Source: Syntrophales bacterium
GTDB taxonomy: Bacteria > Desulfobacterota > Syntrophia > Syntrophales > UBA2210
Reading direction: 5' to 3'
Assembly (NCBI GenBank): GCA_023230565.1
Contig: JALNXD010000011.1
Location: forward strand, 22,308-86,307
Length of the DNA: 64,000 bases
Under the pieces are notes generated by a model, which saw only the letters and a program-made list of their open reading frames with translations, had not been told where the DNA came from and searched no databases. A program made the position numbers and the translations under genes. Positions 1-7,950 of the stretch are shown here, piece after piece (within the stretch, counting starts at the first letter, position 1; the number at the start of each line of letters is the position of its first letter).

Positions 1-321
1 GCTGTAAAGATTTATCACAACCATATCGATAGTGCCGATTCCATGTGTTTCCAGAGCCATCCGGTGTTCTTCGTTATCTCTTGATGCCAGAAGTCCCCCA
101 TGTATTTTTGGATGAAGAGTTTTAAGCCGCCCATCCATCATTTCAGGAAAACCTGTATAATCGGAAACTTCCGTTACGGAAATATCATTTACTCTTAACT
201 GTGAAGCGGTTTTTCCCGTTGAAAGTATTTCGATACCGAACTTTGAAAGTTCGCGGGCAAAATCGGCGATTCCCTGCGTATCAGTAACACTTATCAATAC
301 CCTTTTAATTTCGTTTTCCAT
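1..321 (-). CDS. purH: PurH, bifunctional AICAR transformylase/IMP cyclohydrolase (N-terminal part, runs off window)
   Basis: The last two steps of de novo purine synthesis are carried out by PurH; only the first 107 residues (the IMP cyclohydrolase, MGS-like domain) lie in the window. The reading starts [18 protein letters not shown] and contains the family blocks STGKTA (about residues 34-39) and [18 protein letters not shown] (about 60-77), which are diagnostic for the cyclohydrolase domain. The gene continues beyond base 1, so the transformylase half cannot be checked. It sits 42 bases downstream of the purD reading frames on the same strand, the expected purD-purH neighbourhood. Confidence 0.93.
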   Translation of the reverse strand, partial: MENEIKRVLISVTDTQGIADFARELSKFGIEILSTGKTASQLRVNDISVTEVSDYTGFPEMMDGRLKTLHPKIHGGLLASRDNEEHRMALETHGIGTIDMVVINLYS

Positions 322-363
322 TATGTTTCCTTCACACGCACAATGATGATTGTACCTTTTCCT

Positions 364-729
364 TCAGCCCCTTATAGCCTTCATATGGGCAATTCGCCTT
401 TCGATTACGTGTGCCGTCCCTATGTCGGCGCGATGATCCACGGGTCCTTTAATAGATGAGATAGCGTTCTCAGCCATTTTTTCCGCTACTCCCACAGTAT
501 CGGCAATCCCTACAATGCCTATTGCGCGAGATGATGTCATATAGAGCCCGTCTTTCCGCTTGTCGACAGATGAATAATAAATTTTTACTTCGTCATTTTT
601 ATTAAGGACCTCGATTTTTGATGCAGCCGGTTGCTCATGTGTCTGATCTTTGGGAAGTCCGTAATCTTTTGGAACAACATACTTACAGACAGTAGCCTTT
701 TTCTCGAAGGCAATCGGGATATCTTTCAA
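364..729 (-). CDS. purD: PurD C-terminal segment in a separate reading frame
   Basis: This 121-codon frame encodes the C-terminal end of phosphoribosylamine-glycine ligase. KATVCKYVVPKDYG near its start and GPVDHRADIGTAHVI near its end match the C-terminal ATP-grasp lid/C domain, most like archaeal-type PurD. The only start codon at the junction is TTG, overlapping the TGA of the upstream purD frame (positions 726-729). The natural protein probably reads straight through with a one-base frame change: the codons before the TTG (Lys-Gly-Thr) also fit the family. Either a frameshift mutation or assembly error, or a real two-subunit arrangement with translational coupling, could explain it. Together the two parts are about 443 residues, the full PurD length. 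Confidence 0.8.
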   Translation of the reverse strand: MKDIPIAFEKKATVCKYVVPKDYGLPKDQTHEQPAASKIEVLNKNDEVKIYYSSVDKRKDGLYMTSSRAIGIVGIADTVGVAEKMAENAISSIKGPVDHRADIGTAHVIERRIAHMKAIRG

Positions 730-1694
730 TGTACCTTTGATATGGCCCTGCAGACCTCAATGAAATCGCTTTTAATAAGGGGGAGGACATTCATCGCCTC
801 GGGATCTCCAAAGCGTGCATTATATTCGAGCAGTTTTACTCCCTCTTTTGTGGCCATAAACCCGCCATACATGATTCCCTTGTACAATTCCCCGGTTTCT
901 TTAAAAAGGGCTTCCGAAATTTTCCTGGTAATCTCCACACCGTCTTCTATATCTGAAGGTATCAGAAAAGGGAGGCTGCGGTCAGGATAAGAATAGGAAC
1001 CCATACCGCCCGTATTCGGCCCGCTGTCACCTTCAAATCGTCTTTTGTGGTCCTGAACTGCAGGGGTGGCAACTACAGTTTTGCCATCACAGAAGCATTG
1101 AAGAGAGAATTCTTCCCCATCCAGCCGCTCTTCCACCAAAACCGGAGCGCCTGTCTTCAGAATTGTCTCGCACAGTAGCAGCGCCTCTTCCGGAGTACTG
1201 AAATGATCTCCCTGAACCATTACTCCTTTACCGCCGGTAAGCCCGTCAGGTTTTATGACCGATCCTTCTTCCAGAGTCTTCAAAAAATCCAAAATGGCGT
1301 GAGGAGTATCAAAAACCTTGAATCGCGGATTACCTGGAATTGAATATTTTTCCAGCAGGCGTCTCGTAAATATTTTTGAAGTTTCGAGTCTGGCCAGTGA
1401 TCTGGTAGGTCCAACCGAGGGAAAGCCCGCTTCGGATAACGCATCAACCACACCATTTTGCAACGGGTCTTCAGGACCGATTATCGCAAATTCAATACCG
1501 GCATCTTTCGCGAAAGTGCAAATAGCTGCAAGATCATCATAATTCCCAAGTCGCAAATCGTGCGAAAGAGATGCAATTCCGGGATTGTTTGTTTTCATAT
1601 AGGAATAAAGGCGCGGATCGCATCCCGATCTTTTGATTGCCTCTGCAATTGCATGTTCACGGGCGCCGTTTCCTATTAAAAGCACCTTGGTCAT
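726..1694 (-). CDS. purD: PurD N-terminal segment, phosphoribosylamine-glycine ligase (GARS)
   Basis: The enzyme ligates glycine to 5-phosphoribosylamine with ATP, the second step of purine synthesis. This 322-codon frame has the N-terminal nucleotide-binding motif GNGAREHAIAEAI (residues 8-20), the ATP-grasp core VIKPDGLTGGKGVMV (about 146-160), and FEGDSGPNTGGMGSY and EYNARFGDPE further on. The sequence style is that of archaeal PurD. It ends with TGA where the family should continue; the missing C-terminal region follows at once in the -1 frame (364-729). The start is preceded by AGGAGG (minus strand), supporting ATG at 1694. It lies 26 bases downstream of gltX on the same strand. Confidence 0.9.
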   Translation of the reverse strand: MTKVLLIGNGAREHAIAEAIKRSGCDPRLYSYMKTNNPGIASLSHDLRLGNYDDLAAICTFAKDAGIEFAIIGPEDPLQNGVVDALSEAGFPSVGPTRSLARLETSKIFTRRLLEKYSIPGNPRFKVFDTPHAILDFLKTLEEGSVIKPDGLTGGKGVMVQGDHFSTPEEALLLCETILKTGAPVLVEERLDGEEFSLQCFCDGKTVVATPAVQDHKRRFEGDSGPNTGGMGSYSYPDRSLPFLIPSDIEDGVEITRKISEALFKETGELYKGIMYGGFMATKEGVKLLEYNARFGDPEAMNVLPLIKSDFIEVCRAISKVH

Positions 1695-1720
1695 TTCTTC
1701 CTCCTGAAGTGTCCGCCGGA

Positions 1721-3172
1721 TTATATGCTCTTAAGGCAATTCTCCAATCTCTTGATTGATTCATCTCTGCCGAGGATATCAATAATGGTCGGAATATCCG
1801 GACCGTGGGTATTTCCGAATAAGGCGAGTCTAAGAGGAAAGAAAAACTTTTTTCCCTTAAGCGAGAGGACCTTCATTGAATCTTCTATCAGCTTCGTCAA
1901 ATCCTCTTTACTCCATTCCGATTGCTTCTTCAGTTCATGAATCCAATAGGAATATATTGCTTTTGAATTCTCTTCATTTATCAACACGTTATCTTCTTCG
2001 GAAAATTGAGGAGTTTCATAAAATACTCGGCCCCGCGGAGGCATTTCCTCTAGATTTGAAGTGTAATCACGGGTAACGGCTATCACCTTTTCAAATTTAG
2101 CCGAATCGGAAACATCAATACCATGGGTTTCGAAAAAAGGGCGAGCCCTGTCAGCGATAGTTCCAGTATCAAAGTTCCTTATATACCATCCATTCATCCA
2201 GTTCAGTTTATCTATATCAAAAACCGCACCGGCCTTATTTATACGGTCTAAAGAAAAAGTCTGCTCCAGCTCCGGAAGAGTATACAATTCCCGATCATCG
2301 GCCGAATGCCATCCTAAAAGGGCGATAAAATTGATCAGAGCTTCTGGCAAATACCCCTTTTCGATATAGGTTTCAACCGCAACATCGCCCTGGCGTTTAC
2401 TCAGCTTACTTCGATCCGGATTCAGCAAAAGAGGTAGATGCACAAAAACGGGAATTTTCCAATCTAATGCCCTGTAAAGGAAAATATGTTTGGGAACACT
2501 TGAGAGCCACTCTTCCCCTCGAATCACATGAGAAATACCCATGAGATGATCGTCGATTACATTCGCTAAATGATATGTGGGAAAACCGTCTGACTTGAGA
2601 AGAACCTGGTCGTCGACTACGGAATTATCGACAGCAACCTTTCTTCTGATGACATCATCGAAAATCGTACGTCCTTCTTTAGGAAATCTGAGGCGTATTA
2701 CAAATGGAATTCCGGCAGCGAGTTTTTCTTTCACCTCGGACTCGGTCAAATCCCTGCATTTTCCATCATACATCGGAGGTTTCTTGAGCTTCCTCTGAGT
2801 TTCTCTTAAATTTTCGAGTCTCTCTTCGGAACAGAAACAGTAATAGGCGGTTTTCGATTCCAAAAGTTTTTCCGTATACTTACGGTAAATTTCAATCCGC
2901 TCCGACTGTATATACGGCCCATAAGGTCCCCCTACATCAGGGCCTTCATCATAATCGAGACCCATATTTTTAAGGCTCGCCATCAAGTTATCCAGTGCGC
3001 CCTGTATATATCGTTTTTGATCCGTGTCTTCGATGCGCAGAATGAATTTGCCCCCTTCTTTGCGGGCAAAAAGATAGTTAAAAAGTGCCGTTCTGAGTCC
3101 TCCCACATGAAGATATCCCGTCGGACTTGGAGCAAAACGGACTCTGACTTCCTGTTTTACAATATCGGTCAT
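1721..3172 (-). CDS. gltX: Glutamate-tRNA ligase GltX
   Basis: GltX charges tRNA-Glu with glutamate. The 483-residue product has the class I signatures: the HIGH-like block RFAPSPTGYLHVGGLRTALF at residues 12-31, and SKLSKRQGD (KMSKS-like) around 250-258. The zinc-binding region CFCSEERLENLR follows the usual layout. Length is normal for the non-discriminating or discriminating bacterial enzymes, and the sequence alone does not decide between them. The gene reads towards purD and purH and may be cotranscribed with them (26-base gap). Confidence 0.96.
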   Translation of the reverse strand: MTDIVKQEVRVRFAPSPTGYLHVGGLRTALFNYLFARKEGGKFILRIEDTDQKRYIQGALDNLMASLKNMGLDYDEGPDVGGPYGPYIQSERIEIYRKYTEKLLESKTAYYCFCSEERLENLRETQRKLKKPPMYDGKCRDLTESEVKEKLAAGIPFVIRLRFPKEGRTIFDDVIRRKVAVDNSVVDDQVLLKSDGFPTYHLANVIDDHLMGISHVIRGEEWLSSVPKHIFLYRALDWKIPVFVHLPLLLNPDRSKLSKRQGDVAVETYIEKGYLPEALINFIALLGWHSADDRELYTLPELEQTFSLDRINKAGAVFDIDKLNWMNGWYIRNFDTGTIADRARPFFETHGIDVSDSAKFEKVIAVTRDYTSNLEEMPPRGRVFYETPQFSEEDNVLINEENSKAIYSYWIHELKKQSEWSKEDLTKLIEDSMKVLSLKGKKFFFPLRLALFGNTHGPDIPTIIDILGRDESIKRLENCLKSI

Positions 3173-3355
3173 TTGGTTCCTTCTGAAACAAATTTAAAGT
3201 GCGAGATTATATATTACTGCAGGACGTTTTGTCAAAATGCTTTTGGCTCCCGAATTGAAGGTTCTTCTTAAAAATCGTCACATCGCTTTTTTCCGCTTGA
3301 CATAAAGCGAGGGATATGTTTCTACTTGCAGAAACGTCATTGAGGGAGCAGCGCG

Positions 3356-3430
3356 ATGGGAATGGCAGTCCGTTTTGGTAAAACATGGTTCTGGTGGTGG
3401 CAAATCAGAAATAAAGGTGCGCCCATGTAG
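3356..3430 (+). CDS. Tryptophan-rich leader peptide (trp attenuator, trpL-like)
   Basis: A 24-codon reading frame starting ATG at 3356 and ending TAG at 3428-3430. It encodes MGMAVRFGKTWFWWWQIRNK followed by GAPM, with four Trp codons (3386-3388 and three in a row at 3392-3400). A GAGGGAG ribosome site lies at about 3342-3348. A consensus -35 TTGACA is at 3297-3302 with only a weak -10 downstream. Tandem Trp codons in a short leader, followed by a terminator and then a tryptophan synthase gene, are the classical ribosome-mediated attenuation layout. Ribosome stalling at the Trp codons under low Trp-tRNA would leave the region around 3419-3427 free to pair with 3460-3468. Confidence 0.8.
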   Translation: MGMAVRFGKTWFWWWQIRNKGAPM

Positions 3431-3457
3431 CTGACAGAGTCAACTATCACGCAATAG

Positions 3458-3497
3458 GCCATGGGAGCCGGAAGAGGATTCCCCGTGGCTTTTTTTT
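3458..3497 (+). terminator. trp attenuator terminator with competing antiterminator
   Basis: GCCATGGG (3458-3465) pairs with CCCGTGGC (3482-3489), eight pairs including one T-G, followed by eight T residues (3490-3497). The left arm can instead pair with CCCATG at 3422-3427: CATGGG at 3460-3465 matches perfectly, with two more pairs beyond one mismatch. This alternative fold would destroy the terminator. The CCCATG segment overlaps the last codons of the leader peptide, so a ribosome that reaches the leader stop masks it and lets termination occur. Confidence 0.8.
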
Positions 3498-3581
3498 CGA
3501 TCTGACCCGCAGGGAAAGAACTTCTGCGGATAACACCCTAAAGGAAATAAAATACATGCAGATGCATCAGGAGGATTTCCA

Positions 3582-4943
3582 ATGAGACAGGTTAAAGTAT
3601 TCTTGAATGAAGATGAAATACCCCGCAAGTGGTACAACATTATGGCCGATTTGCCAACCCCTATGAGCCCGCCGCTTCACCCCGGAACAGGACAGCCGCT
3701 TAAGCCGGAAGATATGGCCCAGATTTTCCCAATGAATCTCATTGAACAGGAAATGAGCCCGGAGCGGTGGATAGATATACCGGAAGAAGTTTTGGAAAAG
3801 CTGCTGCTCTGGAGGCCAAGCCCCCTCTGCCGCGCCTACAATTTCGAAAAAGCGCTCAATGCACCGGTCAAAATCTACTATAAGCATGAAGGGACAAGCC
3901 CTGCAGGCTCTCATAAACCAAATACCGCGGTTGCACAAGCTTACTACAATAAAGAATTCGGCATAAAAAAGATTTCCACCGAGACGGGTGCAGGGCAGTG
4001 GGGAAGCGCTCTCAGTATGGCATGCAACATGTTCGGTATCGAATGTCGAGTTTTCATGGTCAGGGTAAGCTTTGATCAAAAGCCCTACCGGAGGCTGATG
4101 ATGCAGACCTGGGGAGCCGAATGTTTTTCAAGCCCCAGCAGTCAGACGGAAGTGGGGAAAAAAATCCTGGCCGAAAATCCCGATTCTCCGGGGAGTCTCG
4201 GCATTGCAATAAGTGAAGCCATCGAGGATATAATGGGAAAAGAAGATGCACGGTATTCCCTGGGGAGCGTTTTGAATCACGTCCTGCTTCACCAGACAAT
4301 CATCGGCCTCGAAGCACAGCAGCAGCTCGGGAAAATCGGTGAATATCCAGATGTGGTAATAGGGTGTGCCGGCGGCGGAAGCAATTTTGCAGGATTATCA
4401 CTTCCCTTTGTACGTGATAAAATTAACGGAAAAGAAATTGCCATTGTCGCAGCTGAGCCTACTTCCTGCCCATCTTTGACGAGGGCGCCTTTCGGTTACG
4501 ATTTCGGGGACCTGGCGCAGACGACCCCGCTTCTTGCCATGCATACTTTGGGACACGATTTTGTACCGGCACCGATCCATGCCGGGGGACTTCGTTACCA
4601 TGGTATGGCGCCTATAGTGAGTCACCTGGTTAAGGAACGATTAGTCGAAGCACGATCATATCATCAGATAGAAACATTTGATGCCGGTATTAAATGGGCA
4701 AGAACCGAAGGATTCATTCCCGCCCCCGAAACCAGTCATGCAATTGCCGCAGTAGTCGAGGAAGCAAGGCGTGCGAAAGAAGAGGGAAAAGAAAAAGTGA
4801 TATTGTTCAACTGGAGCGGTCACGGCCTTGTGGATCTTCTTTCTTACGATGCATATTTTTCCGGGAAGCTGACAAATTATACTCTTCCGGACGAGGAGAT
4901 CGATCGGGCGAAAAAATTGGTGGCACAGTTCCCTTCGCCCTAA
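3582..4943 (+). CDS. trpB2: Tryptophan synthase beta chain, TrpB2 type
   Basis: This PLP enzyme condenses indole (or a related substrate) with serine to give tryptophan. The 453-residue product is longer than canonical TrpB and has the TrpB2 N-terminal extension ([11 protein letters not shown], residues 15-25). The PLP lysine is Lys112 in GSHKPN, and the phosphate-binding loop is [12 protein letters not shown] strong AGGAGG site precedes the ATG. No trpA or other trp genes lie nearby, which is common for TrpB2; some family members act without TrpA. The attenuator directly upstream implies that tryptophan supply controls it, supporting a true biosynthetic or salvage role. Confidence 0.93.
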   Translation: MRQVKVFLNEDEIPRKWYNIMADLPTPMSPPLHPGTGQPLKPEDMAQIFPMNLIEQEMSPERWIDIPEEVLEKLLLWRPSPLCRAYNFEKALNAPVKIYYKHEGTSPAGSHKPNTAVAQAYYNKEFGIKKISTETGAGQWGSALSMACNMFGIECRVFMVRVSFDQKPYRRLMMQTWGAECFSSPSSQTEVGKKILAENPDSPGSLGIAISEAIEDIMGKEDARYSLGSVLNHVLLHQTIIGLEAQQQLGKIGEYPDVVIGCAGGGSNFAGLSLPFVRDKINGKEIAIVAAEPTSCPSLTRAPFGYDFGDLAQTTPLLAMHTLGHDFVPAPIHAGGLRYHGMAPIVSHLVKERLVEARSYHQIETFDAGIKWARTEGFIPAPETSHAIAAVVEEARRAKEEGKEKVILFNWSGHGLVDLLSYDAYFSGKLTNYTLPDEEIDRAKKLVAQFPSP

Positions 4944-5003
4944 TTGAGCATGCGGACTCAGGGGCACTTCAGACACCTGAGGAAACATTCAAAAAAATCA
5001 GTG

Positions 5004-5029
5004 AAAGGCGGGCTTGTGGGGCCGCCTTT
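5004..5029 (+). terminator. Hairpin after trpB2
   Basis: AAAGGCGG (5004-5011) pairs with CCGCCTTT (5022-5029), about 60 bases after the trpB2 stop. The following bases are C-rich/mixed rather than a clean T run, so termination may be partial and the next small gene may be read through. Confidence 0.45.
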
Positions 5030-5052
5030 CGAATTATAAGAAAGAATCTTTT

Positions 5053-5307
5053 ATGAACCGTTACGACAATTTACAAATCAGATGTCCTAAACTCGGAGGC
5101 GAAATTACCTTTGCATACTGCCGAATTGAACAGGGCACGATTCCCTGCAGGCAAATCATCGGATGCTGGCATACCACGATTCCCATCGAGAGCTATCTGG
5201 AAGAGGTGTTTTCCAGGAAACTGCTCGATCAATATCTGAATGTACCCTCCAAAGATAAAATTACGACTATCTTTGAAATAGTTGACTCTTTGAAGAATAA
5301 ACCGTAA
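5053..5307 (+). CDS. Small conserved-looking Cys-containing protein
   Basis: An 84-residue protein starting MNRYDNLQIRCPKLGGEITF. It has four cysteines (residues 10, 21, 30 and 36) in a short N-terminal region of the pattern RCP...FAYC...PC...GCW, followed by a helical tail. The Cys spacing suggests a metal-binding or redox knuckle. I recall similar small proteins from deltaproteobacterial genomes but can name no function. It is followed 10 bases later by rarA, so the two may be cotranscribed. The ribosome site is weak; the ATG at 5053 was preferred over an upstream in-frame ATG at 5014 because conservation-like features start here and 5014 lies inside the terminator hairpin. Confidence 0.6.
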   Translation: MNRYDNLQIRCPKLGGEITFAYCRIEQGTIPCRQIIGCWHTTIPIESYLEEVFSRKLLDQYLNVPSKDKITTIFEIVDSLKNKP

Positions 5308-5317
5308 GCTTTCATGT

Positions 5318-6661
5318 ATGAATCTCTTCGCCAATGGCAGAGGTAACATCACAGGGAAAAGGGTGCCCCTTGCCGATCGTATGCGCCCTCGATCATTTGA
5401 CGAGTTTATAGGGCAGACACATCTTGTCGGGCTCGAAGGATTGCTTCGGCAGGCGGTGAGGAGCGGAAATCTTTTTTCCATGGTTCTCTGGGGACCCCCG
5501 GGATGCGGTAAAACAACACTGGCCCGCATTATCGCGAAAGAGTCGAACGCGTATTTTGAAACCTTTTCGGCAGTTCTTTCAGGTGTAAAAGATATCAGGG
5601 CCGTCATAGACAGGGCGAGGGCTCGGCAGGAATCGAATCCGGGTGCTACTATTCTGTTTGTCGATGAGATTCATAGATTTAATAAGGCGCAGCAGGACGC
5701 CTTTCTTCCACATGTCGAAAACGGACTTATTATTCTCATCGGCGCCACTACTGAAAACCCCTCTTTCGAAGTAATAGCTCCGCTCCTGTCCCGCCTCCGC
5801 ATTTTAGTCCTTTACCCGTTTTCGGAAAAAGAACTAAAGGCAGTCATTATGAGGGCTTTGCGGGACCGAATTGACGGATTGGGAGATAAGGAACTGACGA
5901 TTGAAAGACCGGCGCTTGATCATCTGGCCAGATCAGCCGACGGAGATGCCAGAACGGTTTTAAACAATCTGGAAATATCTGCGTTTCTTGCCGAGCAAGA
6001 AAACAATCCGGAAAAGAGAATATCCGTCGAAATTACTGAGAAGGCAGTTCAAAGAAAAGCCCTCCTCTACGATAAATCGGGCGAAGAACACTATAATCTG
6101 ATTTCAGCCTTCCACAAAAGCTTGCGCGGAAGCGACCCCGATGCGGCTCTTTACTGGCTGGGAAGAATGTTGATGGGAGGGGAAGATCCTCTTTATATCG
6201 CAAGAAGAATGGTCCGCTTTGCTTCGGAAGATATAGGACTTGCAGATCCGGGAGCTCTCACAGCAGCTCTTTCAGCGATGGAAGCGTACCGTTTTGTCGG
6301 TTCTCCCGAAGGAGAACTGGCTTTGGCCCAGGCGGCTGTATATCTGGCTACGGCCCCGAAGAGTAACGCCCTTTATCTGTCAATGGGCAAAGTAAAGGAA
6401 TTCATTAACCGAACCGGCACACTTCCGGTACCTTTACATTTGAGGAATGCTCCCACTACTTTAATGAAAAAAATGGGGTACGGAAGAGATTACAAATATG
6501 CGCATGACTATGCCGAAGCCCAGGTACAACAGACGCACCTGCCGGAAGAAATCAAAGGCCACACTTTTTATTTTCCCACCGAAAGAGGCCGCGAAAAAGA
6601 AATTAAAGCAAGATTGTCGGCATGGAAGGCTTTTCGCAATAATCAAAACAAAAGAAAATGA
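5318..6661 (+). CDS. rarA: RarA/MgsA, replication-associated recombination AAA+ ATPase
   Basis: RarA acts at stalled replication forks and interacts with the clamp-loader/SSB machinery. The 447-residue product starts with the clamp-loader-like block [16 protein letters not shown]. It has Walker [12 protein letters not shown] (about residues 59-69), Walker [16 protein letters not shown], sensor 1 [11 protein letters not shown], and the C-terminal MgsA domain ([21 protein letters not shown]). Length is normal. It overlaps no neighbour but is close to the small Cys protein upstream and the GT2 gene downstream (43-base gap). Confidence 0.95.
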   Translation: MNLFANGRGNITGKRVPLADRMRPRSFDEFIGQTHLVGLEGLLRQAVRSGNLFSMVLWGPPGCGKTTLARIIAKESNAYFETFSAVLSGVKDIRAVIDRARARQESNPGATILFVDEIHRFNKAQQDAFLPHVENGLIILIGATTENPSFEVIAPLLSRLRILVLYPFSEKELKAVIMRALRDRIDGLGDKELTIERPALDHLARSADGDARTVLNNLEISAFLAEQENNPEKRISVEITEKAVQRKALLYDKSGEEHYNLISAFHKSLRGSDPDAALYWLGRMLMGGEDPLYIARRMVRFASEDIGLADPGALTAALSAMEAYRFVGSPEGELALAQAAVYLATAPKSNALYLSMGKVKEFINRTGTLPVPLHLRNAPTTLMKKMGYGRDYKYAHDYAEAQVQQTHLPEEIKGHTFYFPTERGREKEIKARLSAWKAFRNNQNKRK

Positions 6662-6704
6662 GCGCACTTCTTGCGAATTCAGAATTTTTAAAGGAGATAT
6701 TCTC

Positions 6705-7943
6705 ATGCATTACAATACCGCTCTTCGATCCTACGGGGCAAAGCGGATAGAAGAAATAGAATCCGCCGATATCTTGATAGGCATTCCTTGTTATAATAAC
6801 GAAACAACTATCGAACATGTGATCCAAATGGTAACGCACGGTCTGGCGCAGCATTTTAAAAATAAAAGAAGTGTAATTTTTATCGCTGACGGAGGTTCCA
6901 CGGATGACACGAGAGAGGTGGCCAAGGAATTTCAGATAAAGCCCTGGCAAGAAAAAATAGTCTCCATATACCGGGGACCGGCGGGCAAGGGAACCGCCCT
7001 TCGCTCCATATTCGAGTCGGCATACCGTCTCAATATCACAGCATGCGCAGTGGTCGACTCAGACCTTCGCAGCATCACTCCCGATTGGGTTGAGCATCTC
7101 CTTTCACCCGTTTTAAACAGAGGGTACCAATTCGTGGCTCCGGTGTATGTCAGGCACAAATACGACGGAACCATCACCAACAATATCGTATATAATCTCA
7201 CCAGAGCCCTTTATGGCAAAAGAGTGCGGCAGCCGATCGGGGGAGATTTCGCCCTTTCAAAGGATGTAGTTAAATATTATATCGATCAGGACGTCTGGGA
7301 AACTGACGTAGCCCGTTACGGAATCGATATATGGATGACGACCAACGCAATTACTCAAAATTTCAGAATTTGCCAGTCAAATCTCGGCGTAAAAATACAT
7401 GACGCCAAAGATCCGGGACAGCACTTGGGCCCTATGTTCAGGCAAGTTCTGTGGACCGTATTTGCATTGATGGAAAAGAATGAAGAAATATGGAAAAAAG
7501 TAAAAGGAAGTGAACCGCTTGAAACATTTGGCTTTGAAAAAACTCAGGACCCGAAAGCGGTCGCCGTCAATCTTGAAGCTATTATAGAAAATTTCAAGAT
7601 CGGCTACGAGCAGTTTTCATCTCTCTGGTCAGATATATTCAGTATGGAAAGTTTCGCCGAAATCAAAAGGACGGCTTCTCTGGATTCGTCAAACTTCCAT
7701 ATTTCAACAGAAACATGGGTCAAAATTCTTTATGAACTTGCAGCCACTTTTCATCGCTGGCCGGTGAACCGCTATAAGCTGGTCGATGTTATGACGCCTC
7801 TGTATTATGCTCGCGTTGCATCTTTCGTAAGGCAGACAAAGGAAATGTCTTCAGCCGAAGCTGAAGAACTTGTAGAGGACCAGGCCCTCAAATTTGAGAA
7901 TCAAAAGGAATATCTGATTTCATTATGGAATACCGCACCGTAA
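6705..7943 (+). CDS. GT2-fold glycosyltransferase, glucosyl/mannosyl-glycerate synthase-like
   Basis: A 412-residue GT-A glycosyltransferase. N-terminal IGIPCYNNETTIEHVI and DGGSTDDT mark the nucleotide-sugar site; VDSDLRSITPDWV gives the DxD-like metal site; QPIGGDFALSKDVV and ARYGIDIWMTT resemble the acceptor region of mannosylglycerate/glucosyl-3-phosphoglycerate synthases (GT78/GT81 style). The C-terminal 150 residues are helical. ATG at 6705 was chosen because AAAGGAGAT precedes it; the frame is open further upstream only inside rarA. It converges on the GH57/GT5 gene with seven bases between stops. A role in compatible-solute or glycogen-primer chemistry is possible but unproven. Confidence 0.75.
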   Translation: MHYNTALRSYGAKRIEEIESADILIGIPCYNNETTIEHVIQMVTHGLAQHFKNKRSVIFIADGGSTDDTREVAKEFQIKPWQEKIVSIYRGPAGKGTALRSIFESAYRLNITACAVVDSDLRSITPDWVEHLLSPVLNRGYQFVAPVYVRHKYDGTITNNIVYNLTRALYGKRVRQPIGGDFALSKDVVKYYIDQDVWETDVARYGIDIWMTTNAITQNFRICQSNLGVKIHDAKDPGQHLGPMFRQVLWTVFALMEKNEEIWKKVKGSEPLETFGFEKTQDPKAVAVNLEAIIENFKIGYEQFSSLWSDIFSMESFAEIKRTASLDSSNFHISTETWVKILYELAATFHRWPVNRYKLVDVMTPLYYARVASFVRQTKEMSSAEAEELVEDQALKFENQKEYLISLWNTAP

Positions 7944-7950
7944 TTCCATA

